DNA of 56,638 nt from CAYQAJ01 sp964415245 (GTDB taxonomy: Bacteria > Planctomycetota > Planctomycetia > Pirellulales > Pirellulaceae), in assembly GCA_964415245.1 (NCBI GenBank), contig CAYQAJ010000002.1, positions 1 through 56,638 on the forward strand, written 5' to 3'. Below the pieces are notes generated by a model. It searched no databases, had not been told where the DNA came from, and worked only from the letters and a program-made list of their open reading frames with translations. The first letter of the stretch is position 1. Each line of letters starts with the position of its first letter. Position numbers and translations under genes: made by a program. Below, piece after piece: positions 17,456 through 26,363 of this stretch.

Positions 17456-17743
17456 GGGCATACTCCGCGGCGTGCTGGGCAGGTGAGTTGCGTCGAGAGC
17501 CGCTCGCTCGCAAGGCGGCTGACTCTCCGCAATTGTGGGCAGTTCTTGAGCGGTCCGCAACATGCGGACCATACCATAGGAGAAGATTCAGTTTTTGGCT
17601 GTCAGCCGTTAGGTTTCCACTGCCCACGTGTCACAGGCACTCGGCGGGTGCAAGCATTTGCCGTTGACACGGCCTGCTCGCACCGCGTACCCTGCCGCCC
17701 CCATTGTCCGCAGCTTGCGCCGCATTTGCGCCCATCCGGAATC

Positions 17744-18652
17744 ATGATCGTCCTTGTGGATCGCGCGGCAACGACACGCGTCGCGTTGGCATGCCTGGTG
17801 GCACTGCTCGCGGCGATGGCGGCACCGGTGCGCCGGGCCCGAGGGGACGATTCGCTCTCGCAGCTTCGCGGCGACGTGCGCCGTCCCGGTCTGCCCGACG
17901 ACGATGACGACTCCCATAAGTCGCGCCACCGGTCGCACCACGAATATGACGACGACTGCGACGACGAGGACTCCGAGTTCGAATCGCAACTGTTCGTCAT
18001 CGGCGCGTACGCCGCCGGTTACGTGGCCACGTCGCCGATCTGGGTGCCGCAGAAGATTCTCCACGACGACATGGGCATGGACGGATACTTCGCCCGCTTC
18101 CCCTACGCCGAGGGTTTGCCGGGCTACATGATGATCGAGCCGTACGTGGAGGCGGAGCCGTACTCCTGGGCGGGGCGGTTGCGGGCCGAGTACGCCGACG
18201 ACTTCACCGGCGTCGAGCGTTTCGGCGGCCACCTGCTGTTGGAGTCGATGTCGCGGTGGGGCATCGACACCGAAACGAACTACCGCCGCCAGGATTTGTT
18301 CCCGCTCGGCGACGACAGCCTGTGGACCGGCGACGCCAACATCGTGTTTCGCTTTGCCCAGAACGAGCACGTGCAGATGCGGGCCGGTGCGGGCTTCAAC
18401 TGGCTGAGCGATGTCGCGCAAACTGACTTCGGTTTCAACTTCACCTACGGCGGCGACCTGTTCCCCTGCAAGCCGTGGGTTTTCTCGGCCGACATCGACC
18501 TGGGGAAACTGGGAAACGCCACGCTGTTCCACGTCCGTGCCACGGGAGGCATTCAGTGGCGCGGAGTCGAGCTGTACACCGGCTACGACTACTTCGACGT
18601 GGGCACCACGCAGATCGACGGCTGGGTGAGCGGCGTGCGCATCTGGTTCTGA
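17744..18652 (+). CDS. Secreted outer-membrane-like protein with acidic/His-rich linker
   Basis: 302 residues from the ATG at 17744 (weak CCGGA upstream). The signal peptide (VALACLVALLAAMAAPVRRA) is followed by a striking Asp/His-rich stretch at about residues 52-78 (PDDDDDSHKSRHRSHHEYDD, then DCDDED). The remainder alternates polar and aromatic residues ('GYFARFPYAEGLPGYMMIEP', 'FGFNFTYGGDLFP', 'GWVSGVRIWF' at the C-terminus), consistent with an outer-membrane beta-barrel ending in Phe. It is divergent from the phosphoesterase gene. Specific function unknown; the acidic/His segment could bind metal. Confidence 0.75.
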   Translation: MIVLVDRAATTRVALACLVALLAAMAAPVRRARGDDSLSQLRGDVRRPGLPDDDDDSHKSRHRSHHEYDDDCDDEDSEFESQLFVIGAYAAGYVATSPIWVPQKILHDDMGMDGYFARFPYAEGLPGYMMIEPYVEAEPYSWAGRLRAEYADDFTGVERFGGHLLLESMSRWGIDTETNYRRQDLFPLGDDSLWTGDANIVFRFAQNEHVQMRAGAGFNWLSDVAQTDFGFNFTYGGDLFPCKPWVFSADIDLGKLGNATLFHVRATGGIQWRGVELYTGYDYFDVGTTQIDGWVSGVRIWF

Positions 18653-18868
18653 TCGGGTGGGTGTGAGCGCGTGAAGTGCCGCGAGCGTTGCGTCGCTCTT
18701 TTCTGGCAAGGCAGCGAATCCTGCCTTTCTCCGCTGCCTCTTCGGCGACTTCCTGTCGTAGAATGTCCGACGACGCGCGTCCGCGTTCGGCATTCCGACT
18801 TTCGAACTCCGACTTGCGCTTTCCCCGGCGCGGTGGGGCTTTCCGCTTTCTGGCAGGAGACATCGCTC

Positions 18869-19591
18869 ATGGCTACTCAGAACGACGTTCAACCTCCCCC
18901 CGCGCGGCTCTCATTGTTGAAAAGGCTCGGCAAGGCTGTACGCAATCGCGTAGTCGAGGGCCTGCTGCTGATCGCGCCCGTGGCCATCACTTTCTGGATT
19001 ATCAAGTGGCTCTATGATCTGTTGCGCGGCATGGCCATCGATCCCGTGGCGCGAGTGGTCGTGTTCGCGGCGCAGCGCAACGGCGACGAGGAGCAGGTGC
19101 TGCCCGCCTGGTTTACCGACTACGCGGCGCCGGCGCTGGCCGTCGTAATCGTGCTCGTTGTGCTGTATCTGTTGGGTATGTTCGTCCACTGGCGGTTGAG
19201 CCGCATTATCGACTGGGTGTTGATGCGAGTGCCCGGCGTCACCACGATCTACAGCGCCGTGAACAAAGTGTTTCAGACGCTCAAGAGCCAGTCTTCGGGG
19301 CCGAAGTTCAAACGCGTCGTGCTCGTGGCGTTTCCGCATGCCGGGATGCGCGTGCCTGCTTTCGTCACCGCCTCGTGCCGCGATGCGCAAACCGGGCGCA
19401 CCATCCTGTGCGTGTACGTGCCCACGACGCCAGTCCCCACGTCGGGCTACATGCTGATGGTGCCCGAGGAGGACGTGACCGAAATGTCGTGGGACATCAA
19501 CCAGACGCTGCAAGCGATTGTATCGGGCGGGATCACGGTTCCCGAGGTGGTCGATTACTATCCGAGCGCGGCGTCGGCCAGCGGAGAATGA
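18869..19591 (+). CDS. DUF502 family membrane protein
   Basis: 240 residues from the ATG at 18869, with AGGAG 9 nt upstream. Two membrane helices ('VEGLLLIAPVAITFWIIKWL' and 'ALAVVIVLVVLYLLGMFVHW') precede the DUF502 core: 'RVPGVTTIYSAVNKVFQTLK', 'VVLVAFPHAGMRVPAFVTA', 'CVYVPTTPVPTSGYMLMVPE'. The family is widespread in bacteria (related to the plant LCV/COV proteins) and poorly understood. Family C repeats start 1 nt after its stop. Confidence 0.93.
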   Translation: MATQNDVQPPPARLSLLKRLGKAVRNRVVEGLLLIAPVAITFWIIKWLYDLLRGMAIDPVARVVVFAAQRNGDEEQVLPAWFTDYAAPALAVVIVLVVLYLLGMFVHWRLSRIIDWVLMRVPGVTTIYSAVNKVFQTLKSQSSGPKFKRVVLVAFPHAGMRVPAFVTASCRDAQTGRTILCVYVPTTPVPTSGYMLMVPEEDVTEMSWDINQTLQAIVSGGITVPEVVDYYPSAASASGE

Positions 19592-20254
19592 GTGGAGAGT
19601 CGAGAGTCGAGAGTCAAGAGACAAGAGTCGAGAGCCGCAAACGGAATAATAGCCCGACGCGCAAGCGAGGAGGGGGCAACGGAAAAGTCGGAGATCGGAG
19701 GTCGGAAGTAGAAAGCCGGCATTGCTAGCATGTGCAGGCAACATAACCAGGCACAACGGAATTGCGTTTTCGGCACGAGTTATGCTCCTCTGAGGTCGCG
19801 AGCCGACCACATCGCACTTCGCCGTGGAGGCTCAAGGGCCCGCAGAGGCAGCCGCTGTTACGCATGTCTTTAACGGCCAATCGCTTGAGTTGCGAAGTCG
19901 AGGTTCCAACGGACGGGCCAACACAAGATTTGCTCCGCGGTACGACAATTGGACTTGTAACAATTGCAATAGCGGGGCACATTGTGGCACTTCACCGTGC
20001 TGGCTGGCTTGCCCCAATTGCCGCCGGATTGCCCGCACCTTGAGGATGATAGCACCGGCAGGCAGGCAGGAATGCCTGCCCCACGGCGGAGCGGCACGAA
20101 TGCCTGCCGCACGCCAGAGTCGCCAAGGGTAAGCCGGGAGAACGGGAACTCACGCTCCGGGTGGCAACAAGGATGTTGTCGCCGTAAACGCCGGCCTCGC
20201 ATCGGGCCCCATCACAACGGGGCCGCGCCGGCACCCATTCCAAGGAGGGAACGC
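19592..20254. repeat. Intergenic region with family C, G and F repeats
   Basis: 663 nt without a convincing gene. Family C at 19592-19633 (GAGTCGAGAGTC units, directly after the DUF502 stop), family G at 19686-19716, and inverted family F hairpins at 20061-20084 (stem GGCAGGCA / TGCCTGCC, 8 bp, loop GGAA) and about 20091-20115. AAGGAGG at 20242-20248 is the ribosome binding site of the next gene. Nothing recognisable between 19720 and 20060. Confidence 0.7.
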
Positions 20255-21871
20255 ATGCTCTCGCTCCAAGCACTCTTGCTGCTTACGGCCATCTCCGCAC
20301 CGGGCGACGTCGTGCTCGTCGAATTCACCGCGCCGTGGTGCGGCGCCTGCCAGCAAGTCGAGCCCATTGTCGAGCGGCTGGCCTCCGACGGCTACCCGAT
20401 TCGCAAGGTCGATATCGATGCCGACCGCGCAGCCGCGCGGCAGTACAGCGTCACGGCAGTGCCCACGTTCGTGCTGCTGGCCGATGGCCGCGAAGTCGAT
20501 CGCGTCGTCGGCCCCGCCAGCTACGACCGCTTCACGCAGATGTTCGCATCGTTGAACGCCGCGCGGCGCGCGGAAGCGGCGCGAAAGGAATCGGCAGCTT
20601 CGTCGTCGTCGCAGGCAGTTTCGATGCGAGGTCAGTCTCCCGATGCCGCCGATTGGCAGAGGCAGCGCAGCCTGGGCGCGACGCGTCCGCAGCGGCTCAC
20701 CGAAACCCGCGACGCACAGGTTGCCGACGCGCGCTTTGGAGGACCGACCCAGGGCCCCGGCGCGTACGTGCCGACTCCCGTTCGCGAAAGCCGGCCTGAG
20801 GAAGCAGCAGCCCGCTCGATGCGTCCCGACGACCTGGCCCGCCAGGCGACCGTACGTTTGACCGTCGAGGATTCCACCGGCTACTCGCACGGCACCGGCA
20901 CGATCATCGACACGCACAACGGCGAGGCGCTCATCCTCACCTGCGGGCACATCTTCCGCGATTCGAACGGCCAGGGGCCGATCACCGTCGAGCTGTTCGC
21001 GCCGGGGGCAAAAGGGCCCATTGCCGGGCATCTCATCAAGTACGACGCCGACACGCTCGACATCGGCCTGGTAAGCATCCGTCCGGAATGCGAGGTCACA
21101 CCGGTGCCGGTGGCGGTCCCGGGTCGCGTGCCGCAAGTTGAGGACCGCGTGTTCAGCATCGGTTGCGATCACGGCGGTCCGCCCCGCGTGGCGTACAGCC
21201 GCGTAACCGGAATCGACCGCTACGTCGGTCCGCCCAACTACGAAGTGGCCGGACAACCCGTGCAGGGACGAAGCGGCGGCGGATTATTCGCAGCCGACGG
21301 ACAACTGATCGGCGTGTGCAACGCCGCCGACCAGGCCGACAACGAGGGCATTTACGCGGCGCTTCCTTCGGTCCACGAGGAGCTGGCGATGATCGGTCAG
21401 GAGCGGATCTTCGCGCGGCCAGCCGCGCTGGCCGATGTCGGCAACGCGCGACGAAGTGCGCCGAACCGCGGCGATGAACTCCCCGCCGACCGTTCCCTCT
21501 CGAACACGCGGCAGTCGATTCCTCACGCGACGATGCCGGCTTCGTATGAGGAGAACGTCCGCCCCTTGGCGCATCGAGCGTTGGGAACGGAATCGCAGTT
21601 CATCGTCATCGTCCCCGCCGACGAGTCGAACGACGGCCAGCCGGAATTCCTTGTGCTCGACAAACTACCTCCCGAACTGCTCGAGCACCTGCGCCTGGAA
21701 GACCGCCGCCAGCGGGATCGCGCCAACCAGGCTTCCATAGCACAACACATTCCACCCTCGGCGCGGAGCGATCAGCAGCGCGAATTGCCGCCAACGTTTC
21801 GGCCCTTGACGAGCGATCGCTCCGAGCGCGACGCGCGGGGCCCTGTGGTGCGGGCGCAGTCGTCCGACTGA
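20255..21871 (+). CDS. Thioredoxin-trypsin-like protease fusion
   Basis: 538 residues; the ATG at 20255 has AAGGAGG 6 nt before it. Residues about 17-105 are a thioredoxin domain: 'VVLVEFTAPWCGACQQVEPI' (C29-G-A-C32), 'YSVTAVPTFVLLADG'. A low-complexity linker leads to a trypsin-like (S1/HtrA-type) domain from about 200 to 375 with an intact triad: His in 'ILTCGHIF' (232), Asp in 'DTLDIGLV' (269), Ser in 'GRSGGGLF' (340). The last 160 residues are unassigned. The N-terminus is hydrophobic but lacks a charged n-region, so export is likely but not certain. A single chain carrying both a redox-active and a proteolytic site could inspect disulphides and degrade substrates in the periplasm; that is inference. 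Confidence 0.88.
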   Translation: MLSLQALLLLTAISAPGDVVLVEFTAPWCGACQQVEPIVERLASDGYPIRKVDIDADRAAARQYSVTAVPTFVLLADGREVDRVVGPASYDRFTQMFASLNAARRAEAARKESAASSSSQAVSMRGQSPDAADWQRQRSLGATRPQRLTETRDAQVADARFGGPTQGPGAYVPTPVRESRPEEAAARSMRPDDLARQATVRLTVEDSTGYSHGTGTIIDTHNGEALILTCGHIFRDSNGQGPITVELFAPGAKGPIAGHLIKYDADTLDIGLVSIRPECEVTPVPVAVPGRVPQVEDRVFSIGCDHGGPPRVAYSRVTGIDRYVGPPNYEVAGQPVQGRSGGGLFAADGQLIGVCNAADQADNEGIYAALPSVHEELAMIGQERIFARPAALADVGNARRSAPNRGDELPADRSLSNTRQSIPHATMPASYEENVRPLAHRALGTESQFIVIVPADESNDGQPEFLVLDKLPPELLEHLRLEDRRQRDRANQASIAQHIPPSARSDQQRELPPTFRPLTSDRSERDARGPVVRAQSSD

Positions 21872-21894
21872 CAGCGCCGTGGGACGGACGCCGC

Positions 21895-21978
21895 GTGGGG
21901 CAGACATTCCTGTCTGTCGTTCGTTTCCTTGCCGCAGGAAGGGTTGGCGTCGCAGGCAGGCTGGAAAGCCTGCCCCAC
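21895..21978. repeat. Family F hairpin repeats, two copies in opposite orientation
   Basis: A forward copy at 21895-21918 (GTGGGGCAGACATTCCTGTC) lies 23 nt after the preceding stop codon. A reverse copy at 21955-21978 has a perfect stem GGCAGGCT / AGCCTGCC with loop GGAA. A degenerate piece follows at about 21984-22005. Confidence 0.75.
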
Positions 21979-22093
21979 TGTGGGCAATAGCCTGCCACTC
22001 TGGGGCCGGCTCGCATAATCACTACCTCCGACGCAATCGTCGCGGTCCCTGGCTGACCTATGCTTGCGAAGACTTGCAAGCCGGTGGTCAGCC

Positions 22094-23386
22094 ATGTACA
22101 CGATTGTCGCCGCATTCTTCATCACCCTGATGGTGGCCGTAGGTAACCTGGCCTTGGGTTACGCGGTGGCGTTGTACCTGGGCCGGGGGCCGAAGCCGAT
22201 TAGCGCCCTTCGCCCGAGCGTAGCAAAGCCGGCGCGTGCACCCGCCCCCGCCGACGAATCTCCTCGCGCTGCGACCGCGCCGCCGCGTTCGCATCCTGCG
22301 GAAGCGGCCGACCCGGACTCGCCCGCCGAACAGGTCGACACACCGCCCGATGAGGCGCCGACAGAGGTACACAACCCTGCCGAGGAGGCCTGCCGCCTCA
22401 CGACGAAGGCCATGGAATTGTTCAACTCCGACCTGGGCCGGTTGGAGGGCGAGCTGCGTCGTGCGACGCAGGACGCATCGGGCGAAAAGCTGGGAACCTG
22501 CGCTGCCGACCTGAACCACGCCGTGCGGCGCTGTTTGCGGCAACTTAACGCGGCGGTGGCCAGCGCGTCGCAGGGGTCACTCGGCGCGTCGGACGGCAAT
22601 GCTCCGTGTACACAGGTGCAGAAGATCGTCGAGTCGCTGGCCGCACAGGCCAACGCCGCCCTGGCCGATCTGGTGGGAATTCAGTTCTCCGGCGACGAGA
22701 TGGCCGACGCCGGCGATCGCGTGTATCGAGCGCACGAGGCGATCGTGCTGGCGTGCCACGAGCGTCGCGACGAGTTCGACGATTCCCTGCTGGAGCTATT
22801 GCGAACAGAGCGCGACGACGCCCAACGGGATCCGACCGGCCTGGTCGATTCGCACAGCAGTCTGGCGGCCCGATTGCTCCTCGAACGCACGCTGGCCCAA
22901 TGGTGGAGCGCGGACGCTCCGGCCGGCGGCGAGCACACCATGGCCATGTTCGACATCAACTGGCTGGGCCGCGTCAATCGCCAGTTCGGTTTGGCCACGG
23001 GCGAGCGGCTGCTGAGCGAGGTCTTCAACCTTGTCCGCGCCGCAGCCGACGGAGAAGTCGCCGCACGCGTGGCCGGCCAGCAGTTCTACGTGCTTTGCCA
23101 GGATCGCAGTCTGACAAGCCTGGCCGAAATGTCCGAGCGCCTTCGCCAGACGGTGGAGAAGACGCGCTTCGTCAGGGAAGAAACCGAAGTCCGCATTACG
23201 CTCAGCACCGCCGTGGCGGCCGTGCAATCGGGCGACAGCGGCGCGGTCGTGCTCGAACGGCTTCGTGCCGCCCTCGGCGAGGCAAAGCGATACGGACGCA
23301 ACCGCACCGTGTTGTGCGAGGACGAGTGCCCGACCCCCGTTGTGCCGCCGGAACTGGACATCAGCGAGCGGACCGTGCGGCTGTAG
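22094..23386 (+). CDS. Membrane-anchored protein with degenerate GGDEF domain
   Basis: 430 residues from the ATG at 22094. One N-terminal helix (TIVAAFFITLMVAVGNLALG), a proline/alanine-rich linker, a helical middle part with several cysteines, and a C-terminal GGDEF-type fold (about 265-415): 'AMFDINWLGRVNRQFG' matches the usual 'DIDxFKxxND' segment and 'LRAALGEAKRYGRN' the final helix. The signature loop reads AGQQF instead of GGDEF, so diguanylate cyclase activity is unlikely; it may bind c-di-GMP or act as a scaffold. It lies between two trypsin-like proteases on the same strand. Confidence 0.8.
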   Translation: MYTIVAAFFITLMVAVGNLALGYAVALYLGRGPKPISALRPSVAKPARAPAPADESPRAATAPPRSHPAEAADPDSPAEQVDTPPDEAPTEVHNPAEEACRLTTKAMELFNSDLGRLEGELRRATQDASGEKLGTCAADLNHAVRRCLRQLNAAVASASQGSLGASDGNAPCTQVQKIVESLAAQANAALADLVGIQFSGDEMADAGDRVYRAHEAIVLACHERRDEFDDSLLELLRTERDDAQRDPTGLVDSHSSLAARLLLERTLAQWWSADAPAGGEHTMAMFDINWLGRVNRQFGLATGERLLSEVFNLVRAAADGEVAARVAGQQFYVLCQDRSLTSLAEMSERLRQTVEKTRFVREETEVRITLSTAVAAVQSGDSGAVVLERLRAALGEAKRYGRNRTVLCEDECPTPVVPPELDISERTVRL

Positions 23387-23746
23387 CAGCCGCCTGAGAA
23401 TGCGTCGGAGTCGGCGGGCGCACGCCGGCCGTTCTTAATGCTTGGCCAATCTGGGCAAGCGGCGCCGGCGCGACTGGCCAATCTGAGGAAGCCTTGCCGC
23501 CCCGCGATGCGATTTTGCACGCGCCCGCGACTCGCGGCCGATAAGGACTGATGCCGCATATTCTGTCTGCCGGCGCGGCCACAGGACGTTTGAGCTCAGT
23601 CGGAGGTAGGCGAAGGGCCACTGGTGGTTTGCTCGGAGAATCGGGCGCCGCGGTCGGCCACGCCAACATTGCTCGACTGAGCCTCAAGAAAGTTGGGAAC
23701 GGATCTCCCCCGTCGCAGCCTCGACACGCAAGGGGGAGCGCCCATC
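23387..23746. other. 360-nt gap with a direct repeat of TGGCCAATCTG
   Basis: No gene seen. Two near-identical pieces, 23442-23459 (TTGGCCAATCTGGGCAAG) and 23474-23492, flank a GC-rich CGGCGCCGGCG core. AGGGGGAG at 23731-23738 is the ribosome binding site of the small ORF that follows. Confidence 0.45.
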
Positions 23747-23902
23747 GTGGCCTCCGTTTCCGCCATGCAATCCAAACCAGCGTCCCGTCTCTCGCCCGCT
23801 GAGGCGAAGGATCAGCGGCCCTCGGAAGAGCAACTGCTTCGCCAGCGGCTCCTGTTGCTGATTCAGCGTAACGAAGCCCTCCGCCGCAATCGGCCGAGGT
23901 AG
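23747..23902 (+). CDS. Small (51 aa) charged helical protein
   Basis: GTG start at 23747 with AGGGGGAG 8 nt upstream; an internal ATG would shorten it by six residues. The product is rich in Arg, Glu, Gln and Leu, and the second half ('EEQLLRQRLLLLIQRNEALR') is a likely amphipathic helix. No family recognised. The stop lies 7 nt before the GTG of the next protease, suggesting coupled translation. It might be a leader or regulatory peptide for that protease. Confidence 0.5.
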   Translation: MASVSAMQSKPASRLSPAEAKDQRPSEEQLLRQRLLLLIQRNEALRRNRPR

Positions 23903-23909
23903 CGGCATC

Positions 23910-25161
23910 GTGCGCGGCGACTTTCTCCCTAGCCCCGATGTGTGGCGTTGGCGCTGTTACGCGCGCCGGACGCACTTTGCACTGCGCCGCCGATCACTCC
24001 GCGCGGCCACGGTGCTCGGCGCGGCTGCGCTTATTGCGATGGCAATCGCGCTGGCGCCGGGTTTCGCGAAGCAGGCTCATGCACAGTATCCGTGGGCACG
24101 CTCGTCGCCGTCGGTGGTGGGAAACTGGCCAACGCCGGGACCCGCGGCGAATTCCGGTTATCCCGGTGCGGCGCCGCCATCGGCTAGCACGCGCGCGCCG
24201 CAAGAGAGAGTGGAGTTCACGACTCCGCATCCGGCGGTTGCCCGCATCATTGTCGATGCCGGAAGCAGCATCTCGTACGGCAGTGGCACACTGGTCGACG
24301 TTACCAATGAGCACGGCTTGGTGCTCACCAACTGGCACGTCGTCCGCGACGCTCCGCACAATGTTCAGGTGCAGTTTCCCGATGGCTTTCGCTCGGCGGC
24401 GCGGGTGGCGAAGTACGACAAGGACTGGGACCTGGCCGCGCTGGCGATCTGGCGTCCGCCAGTCGAACCCGTGCAGCTTGCCGCCGAAACGCCGCGACCG
24501 GGCGACGCGCTTTCAATCGCCGGCTACGGATCGGGCAACTATCGCATGGGGGATGGGCGATGTACTCAATTCGTTTCACCGGGCACGAACTTTCCCTTTG
24601 AAATGATTGAGGTGTCGGTCGAAGCGCGGCAAGGCGACTCGGGCGGACCGATTCTCAACTCGCGGGGAGAACTTGCGGGCGTGCTCTTCGGCGCCAGTAC
24701 GGGAACAACGGCCGGCAGCCACGTCGGACGCGTGCGGCAGTTTCTCTCGAACGTCGCGCCGGACGTGTCGACGCCCAACACGGAACACATCGCCCGAGCG
24801 CGCGACGCGAACAGCCCCGGCCGGGAGGCCGGGGTCAATCCCTCCGCTGGCACACGCCGCGACGTTCTCGAAATCGNNNNNNNNNNNNNNNNNNNNNNNN
24901 NNNNNNNNNNNNNNNNNNNNNNNNNNNNNNNNNNNNNNNNNNNNNNNNNNNNNNNNNNNNNNNNNNNNNNNNNNNNTGTCGCCCGATCTTCCCCCGGCCG
25001 CGCTTCCGTCGGGCGACGACCCAAGCCAGGCTGACGGGGCGGTAACGATCACCTGGCGCGATCTGGCCGGCAAGACGCTGTTCGATCAAGCCAAGACGCT
25101 GCTGGCGGTGGTTGGCCTGCTCTCGCTATTGGTGTTTTCGCTGCGGTTGAGCGCTAAGTGA
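23910..25161 (+). CDS. Membrane-anchored trypsin-like serine protease (spans assembly gap)
   Basis: GTG start at 23910. The N-terminus is long and Arg-rich, then a hydrophobic export segment (ATVLGAAALIAMAIALAPGF). The protease domain (about residues 105-290) has an intact triad: 'GLVLTNWHVV', 'YDKDWDLAALAIW', 'ARQGDSGGPILNS'. After the N block, sequence in a different frame ends 'LFDQAKTLLAVVGLLSLLVF...LSAK', a C-terminal membrane helix. I join the two parts because the post-gap piece ends cleanly and fits as a tail anchor. This requires a true gap length divisible by three, so the 100 Ns are a placeholder. If the joining is wrong, the upstream part is a truncated protease. Confidence 0.75.
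24877..24976. other. Assembly gap of 100 N
   Basis: Exactly 100 N, the conventional placeholder for a scaffold gap of unknown size. It lies inside the protease gene, after the catalytic domain. Confidence 0.99.
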
Positions 25162-25532
25162 AGCGAGTCGGCGTTCATGGGAGCGGCTGAATCACCAGGC
25201 CAATCCGAAGACCGTCTGCGGAGAAGCAGACAGGCACATGTTGCTCCGCGGACTGCGCAAAATGAGCCAGCCCCCGACGGTTTTGCAATGGGCGAATTCG
25301 AGCGAGACGGCTTGACGAGCGCGGCCCAATCGCCTGTATTGTGGGGTAATCCGCTCGCCCGAAGCACTGCGGAGTCGTAGAAAACCGGCAAGAAAACCCG
25401 GCCGGCGACGAATACCGATTACACTCGCGCACATTCGCGGCGCGCTCTTTAACGCACGAGACGGCCGGCCGATATCGGTCCGGCCCACAACCTGGAACAG
25501 TCCAGGACCACACAAACGAAGGGGAGGTCGCT
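25162..25532. other. 371-nt gap upstream of lemA; weak promoter-like sequence
   Basis: No gene recognised. TTGACG at 25312-25317 and TATTGT at 25337-25342 form a sigma-70-like pair with a 19-nt spacer, about 190 nt before lemA; this could occur by chance. GGGGAGG directly before 25533 is the lemA ribosome binding site. Confidence 0.3.
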
Positions 25533-26147
25533 ATGGATTTTCTCGGCGGCGGGCTCGTGTGCATCGTCCTGGGGGGTGGACTCCTCCTGCTCCTGTTGGT
25601 GGTCGCCTTCGTGATCGCCATCTACAACAAGCTCGTGCAGCTTCGCAATCGGTACAAGAACGCCTTCGCCCAAATCGACGTGCAACTCAAGCGGCGGTAC
25701 GACCTCATTCCCAACCTTGTCGAAGTAGCCAAGGGCTATATGAAGCACGAGCGGGAAACGCTCGAAGCCGTTACTTCGGCGCGGAATCTTGCCGTCACGG
25801 CCGGTCAGGCCGCGGCCGCCAACCCCGGCGACCCCAACGCCATGAAGGGGCTGATGGGCGCCGAAGCGCAACTCGGTGGCGCGCTGTCCCGCTTGCTGGC
25901 CGTCGCCGAATCGTATCCCGATCTTAAGGCCAACCAGAACATGCTGTCCTTGCAGGAGGAACTCACCTCGACAGAGAACAAGGTGGCCTTCAGCCGGCAG
26001 GGTTACAACGACTCCGTCATGCGCTACAACACCCAGCGCGAGCAGTTTCCGGCCGTGCTGTTGGCCGGTACATTCGGCTTCGGTCCCGCCGAGCTGTTCG
26101 AGGTGGAAAGCGAGAAGGAGCGTGCCGCCCCGCAAGTGAAGTTCTGA
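25533..26147 (+). CDS. lemA: LemA family protein
   Basis: 204 residues with a strong GGGGAGG site before the ATG. N-terminal membrane helix (about 7-30, GGGLLLLLLVVAFVIAIYNK), then the LemA coiled-coil core: 'VQLRNRYKNAFAQIDVQLKR', 'RYDLIPNLVEVAKGYMKHER', and the C-terminal 'YNTQREQFPAVLLAGTFGF'. LemA is a cytoplasm-facing four-helix membrane protein of unknown biochemistry, commonly paired with an M48 protease, as it is here (gene 216 nt downstream). Confidence 0.95.
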   Translation: MDFLGGGLVCIVLGGGLLLLLLVVAFVIAIYNKLVQLRNRYKNAFAQIDVQLKRRYDLIPNLVEVAKGYMKHERETLEAVTSARNLAVTAGQAAAANPGDPNAMKGLMGAEAQLGGALSRLLAVAESYPDLKANQNMLSLQEELTSTENKVAFSRQGYNDSVMRYNTQREQFPAVLLAGTFGFGPAELFEVESEKERAAPQVKF

Positions 26148-26363
26148 TTTGTCGCGCCGCCGTAACAGCTTGGCCGTTGGAAGTCGGGGGAGCACACGGT
26201 AGCGGGACTCGCAAGAATCCCGACGGGCAGGCGACGATCGGCGGCGCTGAATCCTTGCGAATCCAGCTACGACTTCAAACGGCTAAGCTGTTACGCGCCG
26301 CCGGACTCGCGGGGAGGGGCCGCACGGGCGCGGGCAAATTTGACACCGCTGGCTGTGGGCGCC

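Noticed and set aside
16391..17743. Upstream in-frame extension of the outer-membrane-like gene (start at 16391)
   Set aside because: The extension is antisense to the phosphoesterase; the ATG at 17744 gives a proper signal peptide.
24877..24976. Frameshift or pseudogene call for the second trypsin-like protease
   Set aside because: The apparent frame change coincides with 100 N of unknown true length.
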